From contig NC_071354.1 in assembly GCF_943734655.1 (NCBI RefSeq), forward strand, positions 230,324,397 through 230,388,396: DNA of 64,000 nucleotides, in the 5' to 3' direction. A program made the translations under genes and the position numbers. This DNA is from Sabethes cyaneus. Lineage: Eukaryota; Arthropoda; Insecta; Diptera; Culicidae. Shown piece by piece: positions 44,433 to 55,329 of this stretch (positions are counted from its first letter, which is position 1; every line of letters starts with the position of its first letter). The notes beneath the pieces were generated by a model. The model ran no database searches. It was given only the letters and a program-made list of their open reading frames with translations, and was not told the DNA's origin.

Positions 44433-47400
44433 TTAATCAGCGCTGGTTGACGCCGAGCTGCTAATTTCATTGCGAACCCCCAGTCGCACCTTACTGTTCA
44501 CCCGCCGTCCACGATAGGACTCGTACTCGTCGTATTCGCTATCGTCCTCCTCGTTGTAGCTAATGAACATATTCCGCAGCGACCCGGGAAACGGTGCCGT
44601 CAGTTCGGCACTTTCTGACGCTTCCTCGTCGGTGGAGAACTCGTCATCGAACGGACTGATGGCAACGTACGACGCCGAGAAGCCCTTGAAACCGACCGTA
44701 TCGTCCGAGCGGAAGCGCAAGATCACCACCTCACTCATCGAGATTATCTCCGGCGGCATACTGTTGCCGCAGTACTTCCCGTGCAGTTGACCGCTCGTAT
44801 CGTCGAAGCCACTGCCAATTTCCACGTAATCGTACGAGCAGAGGGTTTCCTCTTCTAGGTCGAACGTGAGGAAGGATAGTTGTACTTTTCGACCGGATTT
44901 CGCTTCGATTGTCCACTCACAGTCGGCACCGTTTTCGTAGGTTCCCACTCCGTAGTTTACGTGTGAGTAAATGTGATTGATTTCGGCGGTTGCTTGCAGG
45001 TGGCCACCGCACGCCGTCATGTGACTGGCGAGGAAGCCCTTTCGCTGAACGCTGGAGTCCGTTTTAAAGACCATGTACATTTCATTCGAGGTTGACGAAA
45101 TCGGATGGGGTAGTTTGGCTCCGCAGAAGCGTCCCAGGGTGTGGCTTTCCTGGGAGTCACCATCGTAGATGGCGATATTGTCGTAAGCGCACTCCTGGTG
45201 CAGTTCGACGTCGAACATAGTGAAGATTAGCTTGATTCGATGCCCGGGTGCGGTTGTGAAGTGCCAAATGCAGTCCTTTCGCGAAGGGTAATCATCCGGG
45301 TAGTTTGGGCTCTGAATCTGTCCGTTTGGGGTATCGATTTCGAACTTGCAGCCACCTTCCTTGCAGTCGTGACCGTTTTCGTGCAGAAGGTAGCCGTTCC
45401 GGCAGGTGCACACGTAGGAACCGACCACGTTCTTGCACTCATGCTGACAGCCACCGTTATTTACGGCACATTCGTCCACGTCGGAAAAATAGACGGCAGC
45501 AAAGCCCGTCTTCTGTACGGTTTTGTCCGAGCGGAATTCGATCCGAAGGATGTGACTTTCCGACGTGATGGCGGGGGGAATTTTCGACCCGCAGTATGTT
45601 CCGTGGCGCTTCATGGCTTCTTCGTTGATTTTCGAGTAGACACTGACGGAATCATAGTCGCATTCCGACGATTGATAAAAGGTGTTGCCTTCCAGATCAA
45701 AATGAGTGAAATTTAGGGTGATTTTTTGCTGCGGAGCAGCCACAATTTCCCACACGCAATCTTTCATTGCAGGATATTCTTTTGGGAAGGATGGAGACCA
45801 AACCGTTCCGCTTTTCTGTTTCAGAACACCACCGCAAGCTTTCTCGCACGATTTACGATCACTGTGCAGCTCGTATCCGATCTGACAACCGCACTCGTAG
45901 CCTCCCAGCGTATTAATGCACTCGTGCTCGCAGCGGTGATCCTTCCGCTCGCACTCGTCAACTTCCTTCAAAATCGTGGCCAAAAAACCTGCCTTCTGTA
46001 CCGATCCATCCGACACAAACTTCACCCACATTTTGTTCGAAGTCGATCGCATATCCGGCGGGATTTTGTACCCGCAGAAAATACCTATCTCTCGAGAATC
46101 AGCCGAATGTCCGTCCCGAACTTCAACATAATCGTACGCACAATTATCATGATTCTCCACCTCGAACGATTGAAACTTTAACGCCACCTGATAGTCCTCC
46201 GGAACGGTTATCCTCCAAATGCATTCCTTGTTCGGAAGATAATCCGCCGGGTAGTTCGGTGATTCCAACCGGCCTCCCCCGTCCAAGTTGATGTCCCCCC
46301 CGCAAACAGCTTCATACTGGGCAGCAAAACCTCGCATACTCATCGCCCGATAGCTGGTCACAAACGTCAGCAACATCCGGCTCCCACTGGACACGATCAG
46401 ATTATTATTCCGCTTAGTTCCGCAGAATCTACCCAACAGCGGCGACTTGTACCAATAACCGTCTCGAATTTCCAGATAATCCGTCCGACAGTTCTCCGAT
46501 TTGTAAATGTCGATGTCGGTGATGTTTAGCACAATCTGTTCCCCATGGGTTGCCGTAATTCGCCACTCGCACCGTTCCGCCTCACCCGTGGTGACCTTCG
46601 TGTTGTAATTCGGTGACGTGAAATGCCCCGAATGATCCTGAAAAGTTCGGCCACATTTCGTACATTTGTACAGTAGATTCGCTTGAATGATATCCCCTTC
46701 GCTCAGCCGCAACCGTTGACCGATCTCCGGACGCTTTTGCCCCGGAACATCCACCGGCAGGATGGTATCCAGATACGTTCCCTTCGAAAAGGTATTCCTT
46801 GCGTAGTGCATGATCGAAAAGTAATCGTACGGTTGACCCAAACTGTTAACCTCGTCGTCCGTTAGTTTGTTGAAATTATACTCCTGCCCTACCATGATGT
46901 TGTGCTTCTCGATCACGACGTGATCCTCCCGATCGGGACGCGTATGTTCGTGCCAAAAGCCGACCACATGTCCCAGCTCGTGAACAACGATACCAAACTT
47001 ATCACAGTTTTTCCCAATCGAAATGGCCTGCGGTCCGTTGCCTCGTTTTCCCACGAACGAACAACATCCGCACGGACGTTCGGTAAACACGATAAAATTC
47101 GGATGCTGTTCGGGATCTCTTTCGACAAACTTTATGCAGGTATAGTTTTCCCAGTGTCGCATTGCCTGTTTAAACAGTGCCTTATGCAGGCCACTAAAAT
47201 TCCCATCTATTTCGTAGGGAATCACACCAAAGTCCCAAACGCGTTCCTTTTTGGCCGTTGCCGCCCGCGTTGATCTACGATGCGGGCGCTCTGTTTTCCT
47301 CCTCCGTCTAAGCCGTCGCACTTTACGAGGCGTGTTTACTTTTGTCAGAGCATTCCTACTTGCAGCCCGCACCACCACCGGTTTATGCTGCTGCAGCATT

Positions 47401-48029
47401 AGAGCGCTATCAGTGCGCGAAAGAGACGGCTTTCCTAGTTTCGATTTCAGATCGGTTTTGTTACGACTGAAAGTAGGTCTCTTCACTCTGGGATTCACTC
47501 GCGCGATTGTTTTGTCCTGACTGTGCTTTTCCGCGCGATGTTTATAATGCCTTGATCGCGGTTTAGTGCTTTCATCAGCAGCCGTCTTCGAGGCTGCGAT
47601 CGGTGCTCCGGCACTGGCTTTCGATTTCGCAGAACGCTCTCGTGACGGAACAGGTGGCCTGGCAGCCACTAGGCCTTCCTCCTCTACCTGCAACCCTTCG
47701 AAGATTATCTGTTTCTTCAGTTTCTCCGCCTCCACCGCTTCTTCCTTCAGTCTTTGCTTGTGAAACTCACTTTCGTAATTTACGTTCGGTACAGCAATAT
47801 CACCCATGAAGCTGCTCGACTTGCACGGATCCATGTCAATGTCCCCGGAAATGCTGGTTGGAAACGTGCTCTGCTGCAGCTCAACAATGGAGAATTGCCG
47901 TTGCACACACGTCACAAAAACACTGTTCACCATCAGCAGCATAAAAATCGCAGGAAGTAGATCACTTAGCGAGCCCGACCAGGGCCACCGTCTCCTGCGG
48001 GGCGGCCAACGAACCACCAAGGACAACAT
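44433..48029 (-). CDS. tld: Tolloid/BMP1-family astacin metalloprotease
   Basis: 1198 residues, no intron. Secreted tolloid proteases cleave chordin/Sog-type BMP antagonists and matrix precursors. A hydrophobic signal-anchor lies at about 22-42. The propeptide has FMGD at 74-77, the astacin aspartate-switch motif, and a basic stretch with RRRR at about 238-252 for furin-type cleavage. The astacin domain (about 256-455) has the zinc site HELGHVVGFWHE at 350-361, CGCC at 320-323 and the Met-turn SIMHY at 405-409. Then CUB1 459-573, CUB2 576-687, EGF1 690-731, CUB3 732-848, EGF2 851-892, CUB4 894-1004, CUB5 1007-1123, the complete tolloid order, and an acidic tail. Length is between Drosophila Tolloid and Tolkin, so the exact ortholog is open. 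Its start is the first ATG of the frame. It lies antisense in the ERG intron. Confidence 0.95.
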   Translation of the reverse strand: MLSLVVRWPPRRRRWPWSGSLSDLLPAIFMLLMVNSVFVTCVQRQFSIVELQQSTFPTSISGDIDMDPCKSSSFMGDIAVPNVNYESEFHKQRLKEEAVEAEKLKKQIIFEGLQVEEEGLVAARPPVPSRERSAKSKASAGAPIAASKTAADESTKPRSRHYKHRAEKHSQDKTIARVNPRVKRPTFSRNKTDLKSKLGKPSLSRTDSALMLQQHKPVVVRAASRNALTKVNTPRKVRRLRRRRKTERPHRRSTRAATAKKERVWDFGVIPYEIDGNFSGLHKALFKQAMRHWENYTCIKFVERDPEQHPNFIVFTERPCGCCSFVGKRGNGPQAISIGKNCDKFGIVVHELGHVVGFWHEHTRPDREDHVVIEKHNIMVGQEYNFNKLTDDEVNSLGQPYDYFSIMHYARNTFSKGTYLDTILPVDVPGQKRPEIGQRLRLSEGDIIQANLLYKCTKCGRTFQDHSGHFTSPNYNTKVTTGEAERCEWRITATHGEQIVLNITDIDIYKSENCRTDYLEIRDGYWYKSPLLGRFCGTKRNNNLIVSSGSRMLLTFVTSYRAMSMRGFAAQYEAVCGGDINLDGGGRLESPNYPADYLPNKECIWRITVPEDYQVALKFQSFEVENHDNCAYDYVEVRDGHSADSREIGIFCGYKIPPDMRSTSNKMWVKFVSDGSVQKAGFLATILKEVDECERKDHRCEHECINTLGGYECGCQIGYELHSDRKSCEKACGGVLKQKSGTVWSPSFPKEYPAMKDCVWEIVAAPQQKITLNFTHFDLEGNTFYQSSECDYDSVSVYSKINEEAMKRHGTYCGSKIPPAITSESHILRIEFRSDKTVQKTGFAAVYFSDVDECAVNNGGCQHECKNVVGSYVCTCRNGYLLHENGHDCKEGGCKFEIDTPNGQIQSPNYPDDYPSRKDCIWHFTTAPGHRIKLIFTMFDVELHQECAYDNIAIYDGDSQESHTLGRFCGAKLPHPISSTSNEMYMVFKTDSSVQRKGFLASHMTACGGHLQATAEINHIYSHVNYGVGTYENGADCEWTIEAKSGRKVQLSFLTFDLEEETLCSYDYVEIGSGFDDTSGQLHGKYCGNSMPPEIISMSEVVILRFRSDDTVGFKGFSASYVAISPFDDEFSTDEEASESAELTAPFPGSLRNMFISYNEEDDSEYDEYESYRGRRVNSKVRLGVRNEISSSASTSAD

Positions 48030-50095
48030 TACGGAAAATTACGGTCTCGTTGATAGACCGACACCTTACGAACTGATAGAAGAAGCTCCACTCCGCTGCA
48101 GCGCGATATGCTTTATTGATCCTCTTGCTCTCCGTTTGTGTTCTGTTCTGCTCTGCTCTGCTCCGAATGGGCCGTGAGATAATCCTACATCTTCCTACAA
48201 AACGCGCGGTCAATCGAACCGCGAGGAAAGAGAAACACGAAAACATAAACAGATGAGCGCTGCTGCTGCTGCTGCTAACTAAACTAAATAAACTGCTGAT
48301 GATCATTTTGATAAAGGAACGCACTTCCATTCACACAAACACATTCATAAAAAAAAAGAATCACATTGTGATGCTGTCGAATCTTCCCAGCCAGCATCCC
48401 ATCCACACACTACACTGCACTGCACAGACAGGTCCAGCAAGCGGAGATTGTCGATGCGGGTACTTACTGATAATAAACTAATCAAATGCTGCGATCCGAG
48501 GTAATCGTAACGAGCGGACGCCGACCATGAGGTTTCAATTCAACAAAACATTCAACCCCCAATTGATCGGTCCCTTTACTGGCTGGCTGGCTGACTGGAT
48601 GGCTGGCTCGCTGACAGTCCAAAAGGAGATAATCACGTTAAAACCACGACTTTAGCTGCACACTCTCGATCGACGACTGACTGCAGCAGCAGCACGGCAA
48701 CCTGCCACTCGCTTCTGGCTTACTGGCTGATGGGCTGGTTGGGTTAGCTTCTCTCCATCCCATGCGCACGATCATGAATGATCGCACGGGTGACGGTGTG
48801 TTGGTTCGTTCGTCCGTCCGTGCAACCGCATCCGATGCGTGTGTGTTTCTCGCTCTGCAGACTTCAACACGCATACACATTTACAACCATCAACATACTA
48901 TCATACATTCGATTCGTTCTTTCTCGGTTTTGGGTGGGAGGACTCTGCAACTCGAGCAAAGGATAAGGATTCGAACTAAGCAGTCACAATGGGCCAAACC
49001 GCGTACCTGGACAAGTGGGTAAAACCTAGATTTGTTTATGAACGATAGAGGCAGTGGGAATTCCCATTGATTTTTGACTGTTGACCCCATTCATCAGAGG
49101 CTGTGCTTTTCTTACTGATTATAGTATTTTCAGCTCCGAAAATTTTACCTGCTTTCAATATTTGGATTACAAAACTAGCCTTTATTTCTAGTAGCATGTT
49201 ATTGTCTAATGATAAATCTGCATCTCGATCTTCTTCAGTAACAATAACCTATAGAGATAATAACATGGTAGTAACATTAAAAGACAGAATAAATTTTTGT
49301 TTTACGCTTGGGCTTTTAAAAAGTAGATTGAATGAACTTCAACGGAGTTCATAATGAAGGCAAATGTTGATCAATCAATTTTATAAAATGTGCAACAGAC
49401 GTGAATATATCGAACAATTTGTATCGAATGAAGTCGATTAGATTTTGAAAAAGTACCAACTTTATTATTAAGGGCCGTCCAAAGCTTACTACTGTAAGTA
49501 TAATAAACTTTCATTTGGGAAGATATACAATTTCTGGTTTTTTTTAAAACGAAATCGTCACTGTAAATCAAAAATGTTGGAAACACATACAGTATGGCTT
49601 CAAATTTAGCAACAAATGCATGTCGCTTATGTTGCCAAAATAGAAACCGTGCCCAAATCGAGACCCTTTTTTGGTATGGAAAAATAACTAATTATTGTTC
49701 ATTAACGATTTTTCCGCGATTGCAACCATTTTATAAAAAAAATACCGAAAAGAGCCGACCGACACTCCAAATTTTTACTTCGACATACTGACGTCATCAT
49801 TTTTTCGTTATTTAGAACTAAAATGCGAAAACTGAACGATTTAGCCGATTCTAAATTCAGCCGATTTTCCTTTCTTTCGCTAATAAAAATACTTTGCGAC
49901 ATACAATTTTAATATGTTATAACTATTTTCTCAAGACTGTAAGAAATCTACTGTTTTTTTTTTGTTAAAAGAAGGTCAAAACCACCTGTTATTCTACTAT
50001 ACATACTTTACTTGCTTTTACTTTATATTTTCGGCAACAATCCGCTTATCTTATCGAATCTGGGCCGAATTTAAGAGTCTTTTTCACGCTTGTTG
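48030..50095 (-). other. 5' flank of the tolloid-type gene and intergenic stretch
   Basis: 48030-49000 is GC-richer, with short GCTGCT and CTCTGC runs, and probably contains the promoter and 5' untranslated sequence of the minus-strand gene. No upstream coding exon was found. Beyond 49100 the sequence is AT-rich with nothing recognised. Confidence 0.4.
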
Positions 50096-50520
50096 GTCTC
50101 ATATACTCATATATCATGGACCAAATCACCAAACAACCTAGAGCAAACAGTTTCTTATGAAAATAGCAGTAAAGGTTAAAAAACGGAAGGAGAAAAATGG
50201 ATAGATAAGCGGAAAACGCGAGTAAGAACGTTTTCACTCTTTTTCTCTCTTGTTTTTTTCCTTTTCTCTACCGTCTTTCTCTTTTCCTGTCCCGTTTCTC
50301 ACCCTTTTCCTGAATCCTGAGTTTTTAATGTTTCGCTTTTCATCTTTTTTCTTCTGTTTTTCCTTGTTTTCAGGCCCGTTTTCGACTTTTCCTGTCTCGT
50401 TTTTTATCATTTTTTTATCATTTTTTGGACGGTCGTTTTTTCGCTTTTTTAACTACTTTTCTATTCCGTTTTTCCACGTTTTGTTTTTCTTTTCCGTTTT
50501 ATCGCTTTTTATTTATTTAT
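50096..50520. repeat. Head module and pyrimidine-rich array
   Basis: The head module at 50129-50158 (CCAAACAACCTAGAGCAAAC then AGTTTCTTAT) is followed by a short purine-rich part and, from 50225, by a pyrimidine-rich array to 50515, that is, the two strands switch within the element. Confidence 0.6.
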
Positions 50521-51084
50521 TTCGTCAACAGATGTAGACTACTATACAGTTTGCTTATATAAAAGTCTTATACTTAAATGAAGATAAAGAAGTGTAGGGT
50601 AACAAGGGGTAAGAAGGCCCGGCGAGGTAAGAGGGACCACATCGATTTCGTCAAGAAATCCTTAAATTTTCTACAAATGCCCCAGTATGTTTTGTTTATT
50701 AGACTATCTAAACACTTTCGAGACAGTCTGTGGCACTCGGCCGTATCCAACGTCAAAAATAGAATCAAAACAAACTTTTCGTTCGCAGTGTCTTCATGCG
50801 ATATAATTTCAGCAGCAACAAATTTAAGTTATTCAGCAAAAAAAGCTATGTATTTTGTCGTTTCTCTTACCATTGACTTTAATTGGGCAATTCTTGTTCT
50901 GCGTGTGGCGGAAAAGGTATATAAAATAGTACGGATTGAGAGATAAAAGCAAAATAATGTAAATTGTTAACTAGGGGTAAGACGGGCCATTTTTCACGGG
51001 GTAAAAGGACCATACGTCATAGTGCTCATAATTGCCTAAAGTTCTTCTGTTTAGTGTATTAATAGATTTTAAAAATATTGAATG

Positions 51085-51221
51085 AAAAAACCAACTTTTT
51101 ACCTTTGTTATACTATAACAAAGGTTTAAAAATTGGTCGAAAAACACGAAATTGATCCGAGGCCCGGAGGGCCAAGTCACATATACCAATCGATAAGGTT
51201 CGACGATTTGAGCAATGTCTG

Positions 51222-51253
<32 letters not shown>

Positions 51254-51890
51254 ATGATTTTTTCTATCGCCTGTTTCTCAGAGATGGCTGAACCGAATGG
51301 TTCGCTATTACTTTTGTTTGAAAGGTATTATTGTCTAGTAGATCACTATTGAGTTGTTTTGTGATACGACGTTTCGTTTAAAAGTTATAAGCAAAAATGT
51401 GAAAACTACGTGACACGGGTTTCTCCGAAACTACATGACTGATTTCAACGATCTTAGTATCAAATGAAAGCTCTTGTTAAAGCTAAATTGTTCAAAAACT
51501 TTTTATTGAAAACAAACAAGTAGTTTAAAAGTTATGCTTAAAAAACCTGTTTTGACAAGGTAATAATTATCGCCTGTTTCTCAGAGATGGCCGAATAGAT
51601 TTATGCGCTATTAGTTTCATTTGGCAGGTAATATAGCCGGATAGATCATTATTGAATGGTTTTTTGATTGGACGTTTAATTTGAAAGTTATGAGCAATTG
51701 AATACACAACACCAAAATTAACAATAATTTATAATGATTTTAACCAAGATAATTTACCTAATTTCAATTATTTTAATATCAAACGAGAGGTTTTGACACT
51801 ACAAATATATATGCAAAATTTCATAAGAATTGGTTTTACCGATCAAAAGATATTAACCCTCGAACACTCGCGCCAAGTTTTGTAACACGG
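51085..51890 (-). repeat. Dispersed repeat, copy 2
   Basis: In reverse orientation it matches 38840-39440: GAGGCCCGGAGGGCC, ATATACCAATCGA, a (GT)n run at 51219-51244, CTCAGAGATGGCTGAACCGA, then two internal repeats of the GCCTGTTTCTCAGAGATGGC segment (51270 and 51572, about 300 bp apart). Confidence 0.55.
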
Positions 51891-53240
51891 TTACTCGCGC
51901 GCACAATAGCCCCAAACCAAAGAAAACATGCGCACTAGAGTTTTGATTGAGAAAACTTGGTTTTAGGTTTATCGAACCTGCGGAAGAGTTTCTAGAAATT
52001 GAAAGCTACATCGTCTGCTGGAATTTAAATTTTGATTAATCCCCCTAAAAGTGAAATAAAAAAATTATTTTTCTGCAATGTCAATATAACACATTGATGT
52101 GTTCTGCAAAGTTATAGAGCATATTATTACAAGAAATTTTGCTAAAAACAATAGCCTTCTATCTCTGCAGCGAAGATAGAAAAATCTTATTTATTGTATA
52201 TGATTTTATTTTTTCTTATTTTTTATTTTTAGGTTTCGTATTCTACTAAGACGCTCCAAAAACTTCAGTATATGATTTTGTAAAATCAGTTTTTCTATTT
52301 TTGCTCTTTTTGTAATTGTTGTATGACTTTTTCATGTACTAAAAAATTGTACAAATAGTAAAAATACACAACTTTGCTGAAAATAGTATACCTCTATGTT
52401 TGCTTGTTTAGGAACTGTGGAACTTTGATTATAAAAAAACCCTGATTACTCGACTGCCAGCAGACGGATATATTTTAAACATTTTACATTGGGTAGTTTT
52501 GCTGCATACAGACACCATTTTTCCATATGAAGAAACAAGAGAAAATTCCAGTTGGGGCCAAATTCTGGTACACCTCACATGCTGATTGCTTCGTTTCTGC
52601 GATGGCGGTTTATGCTGATCTATTTTCCCAAAAATTTAAATTATTAATGCATTGAATAATTATGATATTTTTCTCATAATAAGTTTATTGGAGAATATAC
52701 GTTAGTTAAACAACGATTTGTAAATTTATAACAACATGGTGTAGGAAAACCTACACGTGTGTACAAAATACAACAGCGTGAGTAACCGAAGGTTAATAAA
52801 AATTGATGAAAATTATTCAAGAAAACTCTTTTGATGTGAATCAAATGGAATGGCATTACAGGAAATTATGCATAGTTCAAAAACCTATACACTAGACCTT
52901 TACTAGGCAATGTATATGTTAAAGAATAAGATTTCCTCTCACAACTTACTTTTATTTGCACTTACTCTGATTAATAACAACTTACTTATCCTTACTCAGC
53001 AATTTCATGAAAAAGGGATCTATCAAAATTTAAAAGTGTTCCTATTTTGTTCAAATTTTGTAAACTTATTCAATTTTCAAAAATTTTATGTAAGCCAACG
53101 CATTACGCTATGTTAACCAATAGCCGAAGACGTGTCGATTTCTATCTCAAATAGCAAGTAAGACCGTATAACAAAGGTTCCTTTCACCACTAGGTGGATT
53201 AAATCGGGTTTTTCCTGTTGAATTTGACTAACTTTTTTAT
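51891..53240. other. Non-coding stretch within the GGGTAAGACGG region
   Basis: AT-rich. CGTATTCTACTAAGACGCTCC near 52237 resembles CGTATTCCACTAAGAGGCTTC near 38332, just downstream of the decayed hammerhead-like copy, so a further repeat family is present. AAATCGGGTTTTTCC near 53200 is the complement of the motif at 37125. Confidence 0.4.
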
Positions 53241-53246
53241 TATTCT

Positions 53247-53291
53247 GACAGATACGCATTTCGTTTACGACTTCCAGGCTTCATCAGTGTC
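53247..53291 (-). ncRNA. Hammerhead-ribozyme-like motif, core intact, stem II weakened
   Basis: On the minus strand from 53291: GACA (stem I), CTGATGA (53287-53281), a stem II region AGCCTGGAAGTCGTAAAC, GAAA (53262-53259), TGCGTA (short, self-complementary stem III), TC (cleavage site) and TGTC (53250-53247, pairs with GACA). All core residues are present, but stem II has lost pairs compared with the copy at 54.8 kb (GTAGGC has become GTAAAC), so activity is doubtful. It lies in repeat sequence beside the AACCCGATTTAATCC motif. Confidence 0.5.
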
Positions 53292-54031
53292 TTTTTCGAA
53301 ATAGAGTACACCTGTAATAAAAATTATTCCTGAATCTGAGATCATCCTGTCTAACACAGAGCCTCCCACGTCAAAAGAATAACAAAACAATGTAAATTTG
53401 GATCTAACGGAATCAAAATTCGATGATCCCAAGTCACTTAACGGCTCATTTAATGTGTTGCCTTCTTTGCCTTCACCTAAAAAGAAGCGTATTCAAAGAG
53501 TAAAAGTCCTGCTGACAAATCAACAAAATAACGCCAAGAAAAGAGTAAATAAAAACCAGTGGAGTAAAATAACGTCTACTCTTATTTTCAAAATTGAACT
53601 AGTAGTAAAACTCCTTCTTTTAGCAGATCTCTAAATTAAACTATACCTTTTTTAGCATGTACCTAAAAACCCCTTAAGAACTTGTTCTTACTTAGTTAAT
53701 AATATTGAAATTGTGTTTACAACTCAAAGAAACCTTCAAATCTGCCACAATCCGCCTTACTCCGCCATGGGCCGTTTTACCCCTTTGGTGGTCCTTCTTA
53801 CCCCGCCTGGTTGTGAACGAGTAATTTTTAGACGTTTCGAAAATTGATGAAAAATCACGGAAAAATAGACTAATTAATTCTTTATATAAATTTTAATGGT
53901 AGATAAATGAATGCTTTTCCATGTGTGGAACAAGAAAAGGTGAATTTTCGTACACATTTTATGCTAGCAATTTATTCGCTTATGGGGGCCGTCTTACCCC
54001 GTCTTCCCCTACTAGTCTACCTGCATACTAG
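53292..54031. other. Non-coding stretch, right part of the GGGTAAGACGG region
   Basis: The 78-codon frame at 53398-53634 is not recognised and has no supporting context. Confidence 0.4.
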
Positions 54032-54564
54032 TTGACATGCATTGCAGGAGCTTCGAGTGCGCCCTGACGGAGTTACTATGGAAACATCCATGATTGTTTG
54101 TTGTTCGAGTGTAAAAATGTAAAAATGTAAACATTCTTTCATTTTGCAGATCAGCTGAAGTGGAACATAACTGAACGGATTCAAACTTTTGTAGTAGTTT
54201 GCGGCCATAATTTCCTGAAAGCACCGCGTACTTTTTAACTACAATTGTGCGAATTAAACATTCGAGTGCATTCAGAGGCAAACATTGACTTCGTATTGGT
54301 CGAACCGCTGCCAAATTTGCTCTCGAACAGCGTCTCGTTTTGATAAGAAACTTTCCGTTGGGTATTTGGCCATTCTCCCTGAAATGTCCGAAAACTGCGA
54401 TGCCACAATCCATAAACCTTCTTATTCGTTCAATTATGTTCCTCTTCAGCTGATCTGCAAAATGAAACAATGTTTACATTTTTACACTCGAACAACAAAC
54501 AATCATGGATGTTTCCATAGCAACTCTGTCAGGGCGAACTCGACGCTCCTGCAATGAATGTCAA
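54032..54564. mobile_element. Foldback element with arms of about 150 bp
   Basis: TTGACATGCATTGCAGGAGC at 54032 recurs as its near-complement ending at 54564. The arms also share CTATGGAAACATCCATGATT, the GTTGTTCGAGTGTAAAAATG segment and CATTTTGCAGATCAGCTGAA. The inner roughly 230 bp are unique. The 152- and 90-codon frames here are translations of the arms and centre, not genes. Confidence 0.65.
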
Positions 54565-54619
54565 AAGATTGTGCCCACTTGTGCTCAATAACCGCCATTA
54601 TCGCTCGTGGAAAGCTGGA

Positions 54620-55010
54620 TTGTCCTGCTACCGTATTTTCTGTTTTTCTCTTCCTCCTTTCCTAACCATTTTTTCTGTGTATCCCGTTTTTTCCTTCGTT
54701 CGCCTTTTCTGTCCAGTTTACTCGCAACTCTTTTTCTACTCATTTTTTTCTTTTCAGTTCTTTTTAAACTAGCTCAAAACAGACACTGATGAAGCCTGCA
54801 AGTAGGCGAAATACTTATCTGTCGCGAATTTGGAAAAAGTTTTCTTTTATTTAATTTCAGGCTTTTTTTATGTCCTGTTTACCTTCATTTTTTTCTCGTT
54901 TTCTTTATGGTTTGGTTGCTTTACTAAGTTTTTCCATTCCGTTTTTCTTTCTTTTTCTTTCCAGTATACTCGTTTTTTGCCTCGTTTTTCCTCTTTTTTT
55001 CTTTTAATAT
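54620..55010 (-). repeat. Pyrimidine-rich array interrupted by a hammerhead-like motif
   Basis: TTTTTCT-type array as at 23.8-25.8 kb, split at about 54770-54830 by the ribozyme-like unit. Confidence 0.6.
54782..54823 (+). ncRNA. Hammerhead-ribozyme-like motif, complete core
   Basis: Order on the + strand: GACA (54782-54785), CTGATGA (54786-54792), stem II with GCCT and AGGC pairing (54794-54807), GAAA (54808-54811), TACTTA (short stem III), TC with predicted cleavage after C54819, then TGTC (54820-54823) pairing with GACA. This is a type I hammerhead with a minimal stem III, the form known from Penelope-like elements and retrozymes, in which two units usually pair to act. Activity is inferred from sequence only. 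Confidence 0.65.
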
Positions 55011-55014
55011 TTTA

Positions 55015-55315
55015 ATGTGTAGAGAAAAAGACTGGAAAGAAAAAGATGAAAAACGGAAAGGAAAAACCATAAAGAAAATGAGGGTAAACTTGACAGTAAA
55101 AGAGAACGAAGGAAAAAAGGGCAGTAAACGAGAAAAACAGAGAAACAATGAGAAAAAGAGAAAAAACGGGAAATACTAATGGAGAGAGAGAAAAATGAAA
55201 ACTGAAGACAAAAAGGATAAAACGAAAAAGTGTAAAAATCGGAAAATGAAGGATTCAGATAAAGGGCAAAAACGATAGAAACAACGAGAGAGAGAGAGAG
55301 AGAGAGAACGCGGCA
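55015..55315 (+). repeat. Purine-rich array with a GA microsatellite
   Basis: The strand bias flips at about 55015 from pyrimidine- to purine-rich. A (GA)n run lies at about 55284-55307. Confidence 0.65.
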
Positions 55316-55329
55316 AGAAAAGGAAATTG

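Larger units (their letters stand above)
50591..54012. repeat. Region bounded by inverted GGGTAAGACGG motifs
   Basis: GGGGTAAGAAGGCCCGGCGA near 50604, GGGGTAAGACGGGCC near 50974, and their complements near 53770-53810 and 53985-54008 suggest one TIR element, perhaps about 640 bp originally, split by other repeats including the copy at 51085-51890. A reading frame at 50578-50946 (122 codons) is unassigned and contains these motifs at its start. Boundaries are uncertain. Confidence 0.4.

Noticed and set aside
44563..48177. Plus-strand frames of up to 158 codons opposite the tolloid gene
   Set aside because: Antisense shadows of a strongly conserved coding sequence, with no independent similarity.
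47962..48330. 122-codon minus-strand frame just upstream of the tolloid start
   Set aside because: It overlaps the tolloid start in another frame and shows no homology; most likely untranslated leader.
54012..54557. Frames of 152 and 90 codons that share segments
   Set aside because: They are read from the two inverted arms of a foldback element.
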